A stretch of 64,000 bases of DNA from JAJEFO01 sp965209045 (GTDB taxonomy: Bacteria > Pseudomonadota > Alphaproteobacteria > Rhodobacterales > Rhodobacteraceae). This document shows, piece after piece, positions 1 to 9,042 of the stretch. Location of the stretch: the NCBI GenBank assembly GCA_965209045.1, contig CBDBPW010000003.1:1550001-1614000 (forward strand), read 5' to 3'. A program made the position numbers and the translations under genes. The notes beneath the pieces are model-generated. The model saw only the letters and a program-made list of their open reading frames with translations, was not told the DNA's origin and searched no databases. Position 1 is the first letter of the stretch. The number at the start of each line of letters is the position of its first letter.

Positions 1-1
1 A

Positions 2-601
2 ATGACAACGCTCGCCACCCGTCCGGTTCTCGCTGACACGTTCTGGAAAACGACCGAAACCGGAATCTGGATCAAGCGTGTCGCCCTCGTTGTCGCGGGC
101 GTTCTTGCATTGACGATTGCGGCCAAGCTCAAGGTGCCCATGTGGCCGGTTCCGATCACCATGGGCACCTTTGCGGTCCTGGCGATCGGCACGGCTTACG
201 GCCCGGCCCTCGGCCTTTCCACCATCCTGGCTTACCTGGTCGTCGGCGCATTCGGGCTTGATGTCTTCGCCGGCAACTCGGCCGGGACAACCGGCTTGAC
301 CTACATGATGGGCACCACCGGCGGCTACCTTGCCGGATACGCCCTGGCCGCCACGGCGCTCGGATGGTTCGCCCGCAAGGGCTGGGACAGGGACATAAAG
401 TGGATGGCCCTTGCGCTGCTGATCGGCAACGCGATCATCTACGTGCCCGGCTTGCTTTGGCTTGGTCAAGTCGTGGGCTGGGACAAGCCTGTCCTGGCGT
501 GGGGCCTCTGGCCGTTCCTGATCGGCGACGGATTGAAGCTCGTGCTTGCCGCGCTTGTCATTCCGGGCCTCTGGAAGCTGGTGGGCGACGCCCGAGCCTG
601 A
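2..601 (+). CDS. bioY: BioY family biotin transporter
   Basis: Membrane substrate-binding (S) component for biotin uptake, working alone or with an ECF energy module. The 199-residue protein is a usual length for BioY. It has about six hydrophobic segments and BioY-like stretches such as KVPMWPVPITMGTF (about residues 43-56) and the glycine-rich GTTGLTYMMGTTGGYLAGY region. The ATG lies at the very edge of the window, so its ribosome site and promoter cannot be seen. No bioM/bioN or other biotin gene is adjacent. It converges on ccmB across about 110 bases that hold only a weak TGACT/AGTCA stem. Confidence 0.93.
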   Translation: MTTLATRPVLADTFWKTTETGIWIKRVALVVAGVLALTIAAKLKVPMWPVPITMGTFAVLAIGTAYGPALGLSTILAYLVVGAFGLDVFAGNSAGTTGLTYMMGTTGGYLAGYALAATALGWFARKGWDRDIKWMALALLIGNAIIYVPGLLWLGQVVGWDKPVLAWGLWPFLIGDGLKLVLAALVIPGLWKLVGDARA

Positions 602-711
602 GACCTTGACTGCCAAGTCAGGCGCCTTGCCCTGCGTGGCCAGGTGACATTTGCGTCGCGATGCCCGTCGTGGAATTCATCGCGCGCACCGAAATCTTCA
701 TCTCGTCCTGA

Positions 712-1368
712 TCAACGCAGGTTGCCGCGAAGGGTCATGGCGCAGGCAAAGGGCAGGACGGCAAGGCTGCCAAGCGTGATCAGCGCCAGCAGGAGCAGCG
801 GCGTGGCGTTGCCCTGCCCGGCAGCGGCCCGGCTGACGACCTCGGACCCGAAGATCAGGGTCGGCACGTAGAGCGGCAGCACAAGCAGGGACAGGAGAAG
901 CCCGCCCCGTTTCAGCCCGACCGTCAGGGACGCGCCGAAGGTGCCAATCATCGAAAGCGCCGGCGTGCCGATCAGCAGGCTAAGGACCAATGAGCCAAAC
1001 GCGGCAGGCGGCAGGTTGAGCAGCAGGGCCAGGATCGGCGCCACGAGGGACAACGGCAACCCGGTCGTCAGCCAGTGAGCTGCAGACTTGGACAGTGCCA
1101 AAGCCTCGAGCGGAAGCGGCGCGGTTGCAAGAAGCTCGAGCGATCCATCCTCGAAATCCGTCGCAAAGATTCGGTCAAGCGAAAGGAGGCAGGCAAGCAG
1201 CGCGCCAACCCAGAGCACGCCGGAGGCGATGGACGCAAGACGTCCGGGTTCCGGCCCGACACCGAAGGGCACCAACACGCAAGCGATCAGGAAGAAAGCA
1301 AGCGCCAGCCCGAAGCCGCCGCCTGCGCGCACGGCAAGCTTCAAGTCCCTCTGCACAAGGTGGATCAC
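712..1368 (-). CDS. ccmB: Heme exporter protein CcmB
   Basis: Integral membrane subunit of the CcmAB ABC complex of cytochrome c maturation system I, which drives release of holo-CcmE from CcmCD. The 218-residue protein has the family's six hydrophobic segments and the typical start MIHLVQRDLKLAVRAGGG. The acidic DFEDGSLELLATAPLPLE stretch near residues 71-88 is also characteristic. Its ATG overlaps the ccmA stop by 4 bases, so the two are translationally coupled. The usual next genes ccmC, ccmD and ccmG are absent; bioY faces it instead. Confidence 0.93.
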   Translation of the reverse strand: MIHLVQRDLKLAVRAGGGFGLALAFFLIACVLVPFGVGPEPGRLASIASGVLWVGALLACLLSLDRIFATDFEDGSLELLATAPLPLEALALSKSAAHWLTTGLPLSLVAPILALLLNLPPAAFGSLVLSLLIGTPALSMIGTFGASLTVGLKRGGLLLSLLVLPLYVPTLIFGSEVVSRAAAGQGNATPLLLLALITLGSLAVLPFACAMTLRGNLR

Positions 1369-1988
1369 AGGAACGCCTCGTCACCGAAGCGGGCATCCGC
1401 GCCGGTCGGCCTGTGGGAGGCGACATCAAGCACCTGCGCGTCCAGACCGAGATCTGCATGACTCGCAATGAGCGCGACGCCACCGGATGCGAGATGTGCC
1501 CGTGCCAGATCCGCGAAGAGCCTTACGGACGCCTCGTCCAGCGAGTCCGTGGGCTCGTCCAGCAGCCAGAACGGCCGCCCTGTCACCAGGAGCCGTGCCA
1601 ATGCAAGCCGGCGCTTCTGCCCGGCAGACAATGTCTGCACGCGCCGGTTCCGCAACGCGCCCAAAGCAAACGCATCGAGCGCAGCGTCCACGCCGCCTGC
1701 ACCGTGAAGCCCGGCCCAGAAAGCAAGGTTCTCCGCTACGCTCAACGTGCCCTTCACGCCATTGGCATGCGGCACGTAGGCAATCGAATCTCCGTCGCGA
1801 ACCATCCCCCCTCGGGTCGCCGGCTGCAGTCCGGCGATGGTCCTGAGAAGTGTCGTCTTGCCCGACCCGTTCGGCCCCTTGACCACGGCCGTCTCGCCCG
1901 GATGCAAGGTGAGCGAGACGTCTTCCAGGACAGGAACGCCTCCCCGGCTGCAATGAAGACCGGCCAGGGTCAGCAACGGGGCGGTCAT
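1365..1988 (-). CDS. ccmA: Heme exporter ATP-binding protein CcmA
   Basis: ATPase of the CcmAB complex in cytochrome c maturation. From the ATG at 1988 the protein has 207 residues, the usual CcmA length. Walker A is GPNGSGKTT (about residues 38-46), the signature region is TLSAGQKRRLALARLL, and Walker B is WLLDEPTDSLD. The reading frame stays open much further upstream, but that extension overlaps the preceding gene and has no CcmA character, so MTAPLLTLAGL is taken as the N-terminus. It overlaps ccmB by 4 bases. Confidence 0.93.
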   Translation of the reverse strand: MTAPLLTLAGLHCSRGGVPVLEDVSLTLHPGETAVVKGPNGSGKTTLLRTIAGLQPATRGGMVRDGDSIAYVPHANGVKGTLSVAENLAFWAGLHGAGGVDAALDAFALGALRNRRVQTLSAGQKRRLALARLLVTGRPFWLLDEPTDSLDEASVRLFADLARAHLASGGVALIASHADLGLDAQVLDVASHRPTGADARFGDEAFL

Positions 1989-2115
1989 GTGACCTGCGAC
2001 CGACTGGTGCCCGATCCCGAATGCAGGCCGGTTCCCCGCGGGTTTCTGCACATGCAAGGACCAGCGGGCCGAAAGGCCTGCAGTCGATGCGTGTCCGGCG
2101 GTCCCATGCCGACGC

Positions 2116-2469
2116 TCAGACCGGAAGAAGCGCCAGGCCGACACGACGGCCCTCGCCCAGGAGGACGTTGTAGGTACGGCACGCCTGCGGCGATGCCATC
2201 GCTTCCGCGCCAATGCCTGCCGCCGCCAGCCGGTCGCCGAACCCGTCCGGAAGCATGACCAGTTCCGGCCCTGTTCCGACCAGGAGGACATCGATCTGGC
2301 CGGCCGCGCCAAGGAGAGAGTCGCAATCGTCCAGGCCGCCCCACGCCGTTATGCCCGACGGCAGGATCGCCAGCGGTGCGTCGTGGGCCTCGCCGCCGAT
2401 ACGAAAGAACCCCGGTCCGTACCCGTCGATCGGCAGGGATTCCGTGTAGGCGATTTCGGTGATGCGCAA
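2116..2469 (-). CDS. Mth938-like domain protein (DUF498)
   Basis: Small protein of the Mth938/NDUFAF3-like fold (117 residues). Human NDUFAF3 helps assemble respiratory complex I; the bacterial role is unsettled. Family features are GYGPGFFRIGG near residue 14, the ILPSGITAW segment, and VLLVGTGPELVMLP. I chose a TTG start at 2469 because GAGGAG lies 8 bases upstream and the homologous part begins with RITEIAY. There is no better ATG. The ribosome site follows the stop of the upstream TauE gene. In related genomes this gene often sits between secF and ccmA, as here. Confidence 0.85.
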   Translation of the reverse strand: MRITEIAYTESLPIDGYGPGFFRIGGEAHDAPLAILPSGITAWGGLDDCDSLLGAAGQIDVLLVGTGPELVMLPDGFGDRLAAAGIGAEAMASPQACRTYNVLLGEGRRVGLALLPV

Positions 2470-2479
2470 CGGTCGCTCC

Positions 2480-3232
2480 TCAGTCCCACACGGGCAGGCC
2501 CATGATCGCGGAGCCCGCAATGACCAGATAGGCGATGTTTCGATAGACTCGCTCGGCACTCGGCCGAAACAGCATCGCGCCGCTCCAGTTGCCGAGGACA
2601 TAGGGCAAGATCAGGATCCCTCCGAGCGCAAGTGCCGGAACCGAAAGATATCCATGCCAATGAAATACGGCCAGCAAGGCCAGTTCGGCCAGTATCAGGT
2701 ACAGCGTGTTGTTTGCGCGCACCGCCGCCGCCGGCAGCGTGGAGGCCATGTACAGGATGATCACCGGCGGCCCAGGCAGCCCGACGGACCCGCCAGTGAA
2801 CCCGCCGATCAGGCCGGTGCCGTAGATCATGGCCGACGTCGGTTTGCCCCTGTACCGGACACCGGCGACCAGGAGGACAAGAAGTCCCAGAGCCACAACC
2901 GAAACGCCCCAGCGAAACACTTCGGGCTCGACCATGGCGAGGACAAGTACGCCAAGGGGCAAGGCAATCAACGCCCCGCATGCAAGGCGCAGAACATCCG
3001 GCGGATGCCCGTCCCTGAGGGCGCGCGGCACATGGATGAGCGGTGCGACGATGTCCATCACGATCATTGAGGTGAGCGCCTCGAATGGATCAAGCACCTG
3101 CGCAGCGACCGGCAGGTAGACCATCGCGGTGCCGAAGCCCGTAAAGCCCCTCACGACGCCCGCCAGGATCGCGCCCAGGCCCAGAAGCCACAACCCGTCC
3201 GCCTGGGCGGCAGTCGCGAAGGGCTCAAGCAT
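2480..3232 (-). CDS. TauE/SafE (TSUP) family membrane permease
   Basis: Probable exporter or importer of a small anion such as sulfite or an organosulfonate, by membership of the TSUP family (PF01925); the substrate cannot be read from sequence. The 250-residue protein has seven to eight hydrophobic segments. It carries the two family-type repeats: GVVRGFTGFGTAMVYLPV in the N-terminal half and GGFTGGSVGLPGPPVIIL in the C-terminal half. The ATG at 3232 overlaps the secF stop by 8 bases. A longer in-frame start at 3289 would lie deep inside secF and was rejected. It appears inserted between secF and the Mth938 gene. Confidence 0.85.
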   Translation of the reverse strand: MLEPFATAAQADGLWLLGLGAILAGVVRGFTGFGTAMVYLPVAAQVLDPFEALTSMIVMDIVAPLIHVPRALRDGHPPDVLRLACGALIALPLGVLVLAMVEPEVFRWGVSVVALGLLVLLVAGVRYRGKPTSAMIYGTGLIGGFTGGSVGLPGPPVIILYMASTLPAAAVRANNTLYLILAELALLAVFHWHGYLSVPALALGGILILPYVLGNWSGAMLFRPSAERVYRNIAYLVIAGSAIMGLPVWD

Positions 3233-4199
3233 CCACGTTTGCAAACTGGGTGCCCGCGCCGCCGCCGTCGGACGGCCTTGACCAGTCACGCTTCACGCCC
3301 AGCATCAGGACAACGTTCTTGGCCACGTAGACCGAGGAATAGGTGCCGACGATCACGCCCCAGGTGATCGCGAACACGAAGCCCCTGATGACGTCGCCGC
3401 CGAAAGCGAGCAATGCAATCAGCGCCAGCAACGTCGTCCCGCTGGTCATCAAGGTTCGGCTCAGCGTCTCGTTGACCGACGTGTTCATGACGTCCTTCAG
3501 AGGTGTCGTCTTGTACTTTCGCAGATTCTCGCGCAGACGGTCGAAAATCACCACCGTGTCGTTGATCGAGTATCCCACGATGGTCAGAAGCGCGGCAATT
3601 GTCGACAGGTCGAATCGCAGCTGCAGCAGGCTGAAAATGCCAATGGTCAGAATCACGTCGTGGAACAGTGCCGCGACCGCTCCGACCGAGAATTGCCACT
3701 CGAACCGTAGCCAGATGTAGATCAGGATCGCCGCCAGCGCAGAGGCGACGGCGAGAATTGCCGTCTGCACGAGCTCGCCTGAAACCTTGGGTCCCACGGA
3801 ATCGACCGACGTGAACTCGATGGACGGATCCACGTCCTTCAGTGCCGCCTCGACGTCGGCGATGATGGCTCCCGTCACGCTTTCCTGCCCCTCCTGGGCC
3901 TGAATGCGGATCAGGGTGACGTTCTGGTCCTCGCGGAAATTCGGATCAAAGACCTCGATGACGGACACCTCGCCGAGGTCCAGCGCGGAAACCGCCTGCC
4001 GGTAGGCGCCCACGTCGACCTGCTGAACCGCCTCGGTCCTGATCGTCGTGCCGCCCCGGAAATCGATGCCGAAGTTGAGACCGACCACCAACCACAGGAT
4101 GATCGATGCAACGACCGCCGCGGTCGAGGCGCCCATCGTGACGGTTCGGAATCGGAAGAAGTCAAAGTTCGTCTCCTTGGGGACAAGTTTCAGGCGCAT
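3225..4199 (-). CDS. secF: Protein translocase subunit SecF
   Basis: Membrane subunit of SecDF, which uses proton-motive force to complete Sec-dependent export. The 324 residues give the SecF layout: one N-terminal membrane helix, a periplasmic region beginning GIDFRGGTTIRTEA, then a five-helix block. That block holds VGYSINDTVVIFDRLREN and the conserved TLMTSGTTLLALIALLAFGG. It starts 4 bases after the secD stop, forming an operon with yajC and secD. Confidence 0.96.
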   Translation of the reverse strand: MRLKLVPKETNFDFFRFRTVTMGASTAAVVASIILWLVVGLNFGIDFRGGTTIRTEAVQQVDVGAYRQAVSALDLGEVSVIEVFDPNFREDQNVTLIRIQAQEGQESVTGAIIADVEAALKDVDPSIEFTSVDSVGPKVSGELVQTAILAVASALAAILIYIWLRFEWQFSVGAVAALFHDVILTIGIFSLLQLRFDLSTIAALLTIVGYSINDTVVIFDRLRENLRKYKTTPLKDVMNTSVNETLSRTLMTSGTTLLALIALLAFGGDVIRGFVFAITWGVIVGTYSSVYVAKNVVLMLGVKRDWSRPSDGGGAGTQFANVDA

Positions 4200-4203
4200 G
4201 GCA

Positions 4204-5871
4204 TCACACCTCGATCGTCCGCGGGCGCCGCCGCTCGAACCACATCACGATCAGGAGACGCGTCACGAAAATCGCCGTGAAGACGGACGTGACGATGCCG
4301 CACATCAGGGTGACGGCAAAGCCCTTCACCGGTCCCGAACCGAGCGCGAAGAGGATCACCGCAGTCATTCCCGTCGTGACGTTGGCGTCAATGATGGCGG
4401 AGAGCGCCCGCTGGTAGCCAAGCTCGATGGCACGGCTCGGCCCCTTCGCGGTCTTCAGTTCCTCCCGAATGCGCTCGAAGACCAGCACGTTTGCGTCAAC
4501 CGCCATGCCTATCGTGAGCACGATCCCCGCAATGCCCGGAAGCGTGAGCGTCGCCCCGAACAGGGAGAGGACGCCCAGGAGCAGAGCGACATTCAGGATG
4601 AGCGCCACGTCGGCAAAGACGCCGAAAAGGCCGTAGGACAGGACCATGAAGACGATCACGGCAGAGAATGCCACTATGCAGGCGATGCGGCCTGCATCAA
4701 TGCTGTCTTGGCCCAGCCCGGGACTGACCGTCCGCTCTTCCAGGAAGGTCAGCTCGGCAGGAAGGGCGCCGGCCCGCAGGAGTATGGCAAGCTCGGTCGA
4801 GCTCTCGACCGTGAAGTTGCCCGTGATCTGGCCCGACCCGCCAGTTATCGGTTCACGGATCTGCGGAGCCGTGATGACCTCCCCGTCGAGAATCGTGGCG
4901 AACAATGCGCCGACGTTGTCGCTCGTGTACTGGCCGAATATCCGCGCGCCCGCGGGATTGAACCGGAAGTTGACCGACGGCAACCCGTTCTGGTCGAATG
5001 CCGGCTGCGCGTCCACGAGGTCCTCGCCCGACAGGACGGCTGCCCGCTCTACTATGTAGAACTCCCCTTCGCGGTCCAGATGCGGCACCAAGATGTTCCC
5101 TGGCCCTGCCCTGGCATCCGGATCGGTCGTGGAACTGACCACTGGATGGAATGTCAGGCGTGCCGTCGTGCCGATAAGGGCCTTGAGCTCGGCGGCCGAC
5201 CCGACGCCCGGCACCTGGATCAGGATCCGGTTCTCGCCCTGCCTTTGGATCGACGGCTCCCGTGTGCCAACTTCGTCGATCCGCCGACGAATGATCTCGA
5301 GCGCCTGCTGCACGGTCCTGTTGTCAGTGGCCGCCTTTTCCTCGGGCGAAAGCTCGACGGCAACGACGTCACCCTGTCCCGACACGACTATGTCGGTGGC
5401 GCCAATCCCCGCGGTCAGGCTCACGACGGGCTGCGCCAGGTCGCGCGCTGCCTGAATGGCCGCCTCGATCGCCTCGGGACGCTGGACACGAACCTGCAAC
5501 GTGCCGCGTGGCGCCGTCTCCACACGCTCCACGAACCCGACCTGATCGCGCAGTTCGACCAGGGCCTGGCGGACCTCCGGCCAGTAGATGTCCATGCGAT
5601 CGGCGTAGACGTCCTCGACATGGACTTCTGCAAGCAGATGCGCTCCGCCTCTCAGGTCAAGGCCGAGGTTGATCAGAGTCGAAGGCAGGAACGAGGGCCA
5701 GATGGCAGCCTGCGCCTCGCGCGCGGAGGTCGAGCCGAAGGCCTCGATGGCGGCAACGGCATCGTTGTGGGTCTCGACGCGGGAGTAGAACCCGTTCGGG
5801 AAGGAAAAAAGCAGGCCCGACGCGCAAACTGCAAGAATCAGAACCCGCTTCCATGGCGCGATTTGCAGCAT
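4204..5871 (-). CDS. secD: Protein translocase subunit SecD
   Basis: Partner of SecF in the Sec accessory complex. The 555-residue protein has an N-terminal membrane helix, then the D1 motif NLGLDLRGGAHLL near residue 70. A large periplasmic domain follows, and the C-terminal six-helix domain contains GIAGIVLTIGMAVDANVLVFERIREE. The length suits an alphaproteobacterial SecD. It starts 8 bases downstream of the yajC stop. Confidence 0.96.
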   Translation of the reverse strand: MLQIAPWKRVLILAVCASGLLFSFPNGFYSRVETHNDAVAAIEAFGSTSAREAQAAIWPSFLPSTLINLGLDLRGGAHLLAEVHVEDVYADRMDIYWPEVRQALVELRDQVGFVERVETAPRGTLQVRVQRPEAIEAAIQAARDLAQPVVSLTAGIGATDIVVSGQGDVVAVELSPEEKAATDNRTVQQALEIIRRRIDEVGTREPSIQRQGENRILIQVPGVGSAAELKALIGTTARLTFHPVVSSTTDPDARAGPGNILVPHLDREGEFYIVERAAVLSGEDLVDAQPAFDQNGLPSVNFRFNPAGARIFGQYTSDNVGALFATILDGEVITAPQIREPITGGSGQITGNFTVESSTELAILLRAGALPAELTFLEERTVSPGLGQDSIDAGRIACIVAFSAVIVFMVLSYGLFGVFADVALILNVALLLGVLSLFGATLTLPGIAGIVLTIGMAVDANVLVFERIREELKTAKGPSRAIELGYQRALSAIIDANVTTGMTAVILFALGSGPVKGFAVTLMCGIVTSVFTAIFVTRLLIVMWFERRRPRTIEV

Positions 5872-5879
5872 CTGCGCCT

Positions 5880-6203
5880 CTAGTTCGCCGGTTCCGTCTT
5901 AGACAAAACGGTCTGGATGGTGTTCTTGATCACGCGAACGTTCACGCCCTCGGCAATCTCGATCTCGACTTCGCCGTCCTCGCGGACCTTGGTCACCTTG
6001 CCGACGACGCCGCCCTGGGTGATGACCTGGTCGCCGCGGCGCAGCGCCTCGACCATGGCCTGGTGTTCCTTCATCTTCTTTCGTTGCGGGCGGATCAGCA
6101 GGAGGTAGAATATTGCGAAGATGAGAATGAAGAAGGGCAGCTGCATCAGGAGCGCGTTCCCGCCTCCACCGGAGGCCTGGGCAAAGGCTGGCGTGACGAT
6201 CAT
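5880..6203 (-). CDS. yajC: Preprotein translocase subunit YajC
   Basis: Small single-helix membrane protein that associates with SecDF. The chosen ATG at 6203 gives 107 residues starting MIVTPAFAQ. AAGGA sits 8 bases before this ATG, whereas the in-frame ATGs upstream lack such a site. One hydrophobic helix (LPFFILIFAIFYLLLIRPQ) is followed by the family motif RPQRKKMKEHQAMVEALRRGDQ split around residues 41-63, and GGVVGKV. First gene of the yajC-secD-secF transcription unit. Confidence 0.94.
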   Translation of the reverse strand: MIVTPAFAQASGGGGNALLMQLPFFILIFAIFYLLLIRPQRKKMKEHQAMVEALRRGDQVITQGGVVGKVTKVREDGEVEIEIAEGVNVRVIKNTIQTVLSKTEPAN

Positions 6204-6260
6204 TGGATGTGTCCTTGTCATTGATTCGAGGCGCAATGTGCGCCCCGCCCGAATTCGCGC

Positions 6261-6289
6261 ACCCTATATCTGCGTTCCGGGCTTGGCAA
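6261..6289 (-). promoter_or_regulatory. Candidate promoter of the yajC-secDF operon
   Basis: Read on the minus strand, TTGCCA (6289-6284) and TAGGGT (6266-6261) are separated by 17 bases, about 58 bases upstream of the yajC start. This fits a vegetative sigma-70 type promoter. It is a pattern match only. Confidence 0.35.
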
Positions 6290-6432
6290 GCAATGGCCCG
6301 GCATCCGAGGATGGCCGCCGGCCTTGGGCTGCGCGCCGCCATTGAGGTCGCGAAGCCCTCGAAAGAAGTCGAAATTCGCCTTTTGGGCGCAGCGAAGCGG
6401 CGGTATGAGATGCGCGGAACGAGGATTGCCAA

Positions 6433-6756
6433 ATGGCCGAGGTCACCATTGTCTACTGGCGGGACATGCCCGCGCAGGTCATCGTCGGAAAGGGCCGTCG
6501 CGGAGCAAAGGCTGCCTTGCCCGAGCGCTTCGAACAGGCAATCGACCGCGCTGCCATGAAAGTCGGGGCGCGGGACAGCGACGCCTACCTTTCCGAGTGG
6601 CGCAAGGCCGTCGAGGACGACCGCGACGGCGTGGCCGAAGAGATCGCGAAGGCCGAGGCGGCGCGCATCGATCGAGTGTATGATCGCGCGCGGCTGGCAG
6701 CCCTGATTGACAATGACGGATGGGCTCGGCCACCTGCGAGCCAAGAGGGCTCCTGA
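6433..6756 (+). CDS. Virulence-factor domain protein (PF13769 type)
   Basis: Protein of 107 residues recognised as the small 'virulence factor' family that sits beside MTHFR-like genes in Rhodobacterales. The family name is historical and gives no biochemical role. The N-terminal half (TIVYWRDMPAQVIVGKGR) is the conserved part and the C-terminal half is charged and helical. GAGGA lies about 9 bases upstream of the ATG. Its stop overlaps the next start (TGATG), so it is probably co-translated with the MTHFR-like gene and belongs to that one-carbon module. Confidence 0.8.
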   Translation: MAEVTIVYWRDMPAQVIVGKGRRGAKAALPERFEQAIDRAAMKVGARDSDAYLSEWRKAVEDDRDGVAEEIAKAEAARIDRVYDRARLAALIDNDGWARPPASQEGS

Positions 6757-7679
6757 TGGCATTGATGAGATTCCGATCCGAATCCGGGCGCGCCGAGCCG
6801 GCCGACCCGCAGGTCTCGAATCTCCTGAACGGATATTCCATCGAGGTCATGCCCCGCACGGCGGCAAAGATCGACGATTTCCAGGCCATCATCCCGACCG
6901 GCACCCGCGTCTACATTGCGCATATCGAAGGCACTGCCATTGAGGACATGGTGGCGACCGCAAGACGCCTTTCCTCCGACGGCTTCCGCGTCATGCCGCA
7001 TTTTCCGGCGCGGATCATCAAGGACGATGCGATGCTCGAAGACTGGGTCGCGCGTTACCAGGGCGAGGCCGGAATAGAGGATGCCCTGGTCCTCGCAGGA
7101 GGCGTCGCGTCTCCAGCCGGAAAATTCGACAGCTCGATGCAGCTTCTGGAGTCCGGGGTCTTCGACCGGGCCGGTTTCAAGCGCCTGCATGTCGCGGGGC
7201 ACCCTGAAGGCAACCGGGACATCGACCCCGATGGCAGCACCAGAAACGTCGACGCCGCCATGCGCTGGAAGTCCGCATTCAATGCGCGCACCGACGCTGA
7301 AATGGCGTTGGTCACGCAGTTCGCCTTCGAGGCCGGGCCGATCATCGATTGGGCGAACGGCCTTCGGGACGCGGGCATTGGCCTGCCGGTCCATGTCGGC
7401 ATTGCCGGACCTGCAAGGCTGCAGACGCTCATCAAGTTCGCGATCGCCTGCGGGGTCGGCCCGTCTCTAAAGGTGCTCCAGCGACGGGCGACGGACGTCG
7501 GCAAGCTTCTCCTTCCCTTCGAACCGGACGAGGTGGTAAGGGCACTTGCCCGGCACAAGGCGGCCGTGCCGGATTCCGCAATTGCCTGCTTGCACCTCTT
7601 TCCGCTAGGCGGCATCACGGCCGCCGCCACGTGGGCGCGGACGCGCAGCACGATTGAAACGGCGGTCCTGACCGCCTGA
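6756..7679 (+). CDS. Methylenetetrahydrofolate reductase-like protein
   Basis: Flavin-type TIM-barrel protein of 307 residues in the MTHFR family, expected to interconvert methylene- and methyl-tetrahydrofolate. Family features are YIAHIEG in strand 2, VMPHFPAR, VLAGGV, the GKFDSSMQLL segment and HVAGHPEGN. It is shorter in detail than biosynthetic MetF. With a pterin-binding corrinoid methyltransferase and a corrinoid activator downstream, it more likely serves catabolic demethylation than methionine synthesis; this is inference from context. The ATG at 6756 overlaps the upstream stop. A longer start at 6720 would overlap the previous gene and was not used. Confidence 0.85.
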   Translation: MALMRFRSESGRAEPADPQVSNLLNGYSIEVMPRTAAKIDDFQAIIPTGTRVYIAHIEGTAIEDMVATARRLSSDGFRVMPHFPARIIKDDAMLEDWVARYQGEAGIEDALVLAGGVASPAGKFDSSMQLLESGVFDRAGFKRLHVAGHPEGNRDIDPDGSTRNVDAAMRWKSAFNARTDAEMALVTQFAFEAGPIIDWANGLRDAGIGLPVHVGIAGPARLQTLIKFAIACGVGPSLKVLQRRATDVGKLLLPFEPDEVVRALARHKAAVPDSAIACLHLFPLGGITAAATWARTRSTIETAVLTA

Positions 7680-7708
7680 CGAATTCACATTTCCGGAAAG
7701 TCAGACCC

Positions 7709-8869
7709 ATGGCACGCACCGTCCTCGAATCGCAGTCCAAGACCGTTGTCATCGGCTTCGATGAACCCTTCTGCGTGATCGGCGAACGCATCAACCCGAC
7801 CGGACGCAAGATTCTCGCCGCCGAACTGGAGGCCGGCAACTTCTCGACGGTCGAGAAGGATGCGCTCGAACAGGTCGCCTGCGGTGCGCAGGTCCTCGAT
7901 GTAAATGCTGGCGTCGTCTACAACTCGAACCCCAATCCGAACGAGACCGAACCGCCGCTGATGCAAAGGATGGTCCAGCTTGTGCAGGACCTTGTCGAGG
8001 TGCCGCTTTGCATTGACAGTTCCGTGCCGGGCGCGCTGGAGGCGGGCCTCGAAACCGCGGCGGGGCGTCCGTTGCTGAACTCCGTGACTGGCGAGGAGGA
8101 ACGCCTGGAACTGGTCCTGCCACTGGTCAAGAAATACAACGTTCCCGTCGTCGCCATCTCGAATGACGACACGGGAATCTCCGAAGATCCAGACGTGCGG
8201 TTCGACGTTGCACGGAAGATCGTCGAACGAGCGGCCGATTTTGGCATCCCGGCGGAAGACATCGTGGTCGACCCGCTCGTGATGCCGGTCGGGGCAATGG
8301 CGACCGCTGGCAGGCAGGTCTTTGCGCTCGTGCGGCGTCTGCGCGTTGAACTTGGCGTCAACACCACCTGTGGCGCGTCGAACATCTCGTTCGGGCTGCC
8401 GAACCGGCATGGAATCAACAATGCCTTCCTGGCAATGGCTGCCTCGCACGGCATGACCAGCGCGATCATGAACCCTGTCGCAATGCCGCGCACGCTCAAG
8501 GCCGTCAGTGAGCGCCTTGACGCCTTGAAGGCATTGGGTGTCAGGGCGCCCGAGGAGGTCGACTTTCGCGCCTTGCGCCCGCTTCTTGGCATGGAGCCTT
8601 CGGAGAACCTGGTCCAGGAGCGGGTCGAAAGGCTTGCGGAAATGGGAATCGTCATTCCTGAGGGAGCCAGCGCCGCCCGGCTGGCTCCGCTGCTAGGGCT
8701 GTCCCCAACGACCGGAGTCGCCTCGCAGGAGATCCTTTCAATCCGCGCCGCCGACTTCCTGAACAACAACGATCCTTCGGGCAGCACCTGGATCAGGATG
8801 AACAAGCCTGCTGGCAGCGGGGAGAACGGCCGCGGTCGGCGCGAAGGACGCCGACGCCGAAGAGCCTGA
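7709..8869 (+). CDS. Methyltetrahydrofolate:corrinoid methyltransferase (pterin-binding domain)
   Basis: DHPS-like TIM-barrel methyltransferase of 386 residues, expected to pass a methyl group between a corrinoid protein and tetrahydrofolate. The pterin-binding domain starts with VIGERINPTGRK (about residues 23-34) and includes AQVLDVNAG, PLCIDSSVPGALEAGL and TTCGASNISFGLPNR. It follows the MTHFR-like gene by 29 bases. About 80 residues follow the barrel, ending in a very basic tail (GRGRREGRRRRRA) that the catalytic domain does not need. No corrinoid-binding protein or MttB-type substrate methyltransferase is in the window. Confidence 0.87.
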   Translation: MARTVLESQSKTVVIGFDEPFCVIGERINPTGRKILAAELEAGNFSTVEKDALEQVACGAQVLDVNAGVVYNSNPNPNETEPPLMQRMVQLVQDLVEVPLCIDSSVPGALEAGLETAAGRPLLNSVTGEEERLELVLPLVKKYNVPVVAISNDDTGISEDPDVRFDVARKIVERAADFGIPAEDIVVDPLVMPVGAMATAGRQVFALVRRLRVELGVNTTCGASNISFGLPNRHGINNAFLAMAASHGMTSAIMNPVAMPRTLKAVSERLDALKALGVRAPEEVDFRALRPLLGMEPSENLVQERVERLAEMGIVIPEGASAARLAPLLGLSPTTGVASQEILSIRAADFLNNNDPSGSTWIRMNKPAGSGENGRGRREGRRRRRA

Positions 8870-9042
8870 TGTCGCCATGCGCAGACCGGATTGCAGAATG
8901 TTGTCGACGACTCCGTTCCCTGGAACGACAACTCGATCGGGACGGTCGACGGTTCGCGAAAGCCGCCGGACACTGGCGTGACGGCTTGGCTTTCTCTCGC
9001 GACTCAAATTGCTATGCTGCCTGAGGCAGGACGGGAACCGCA

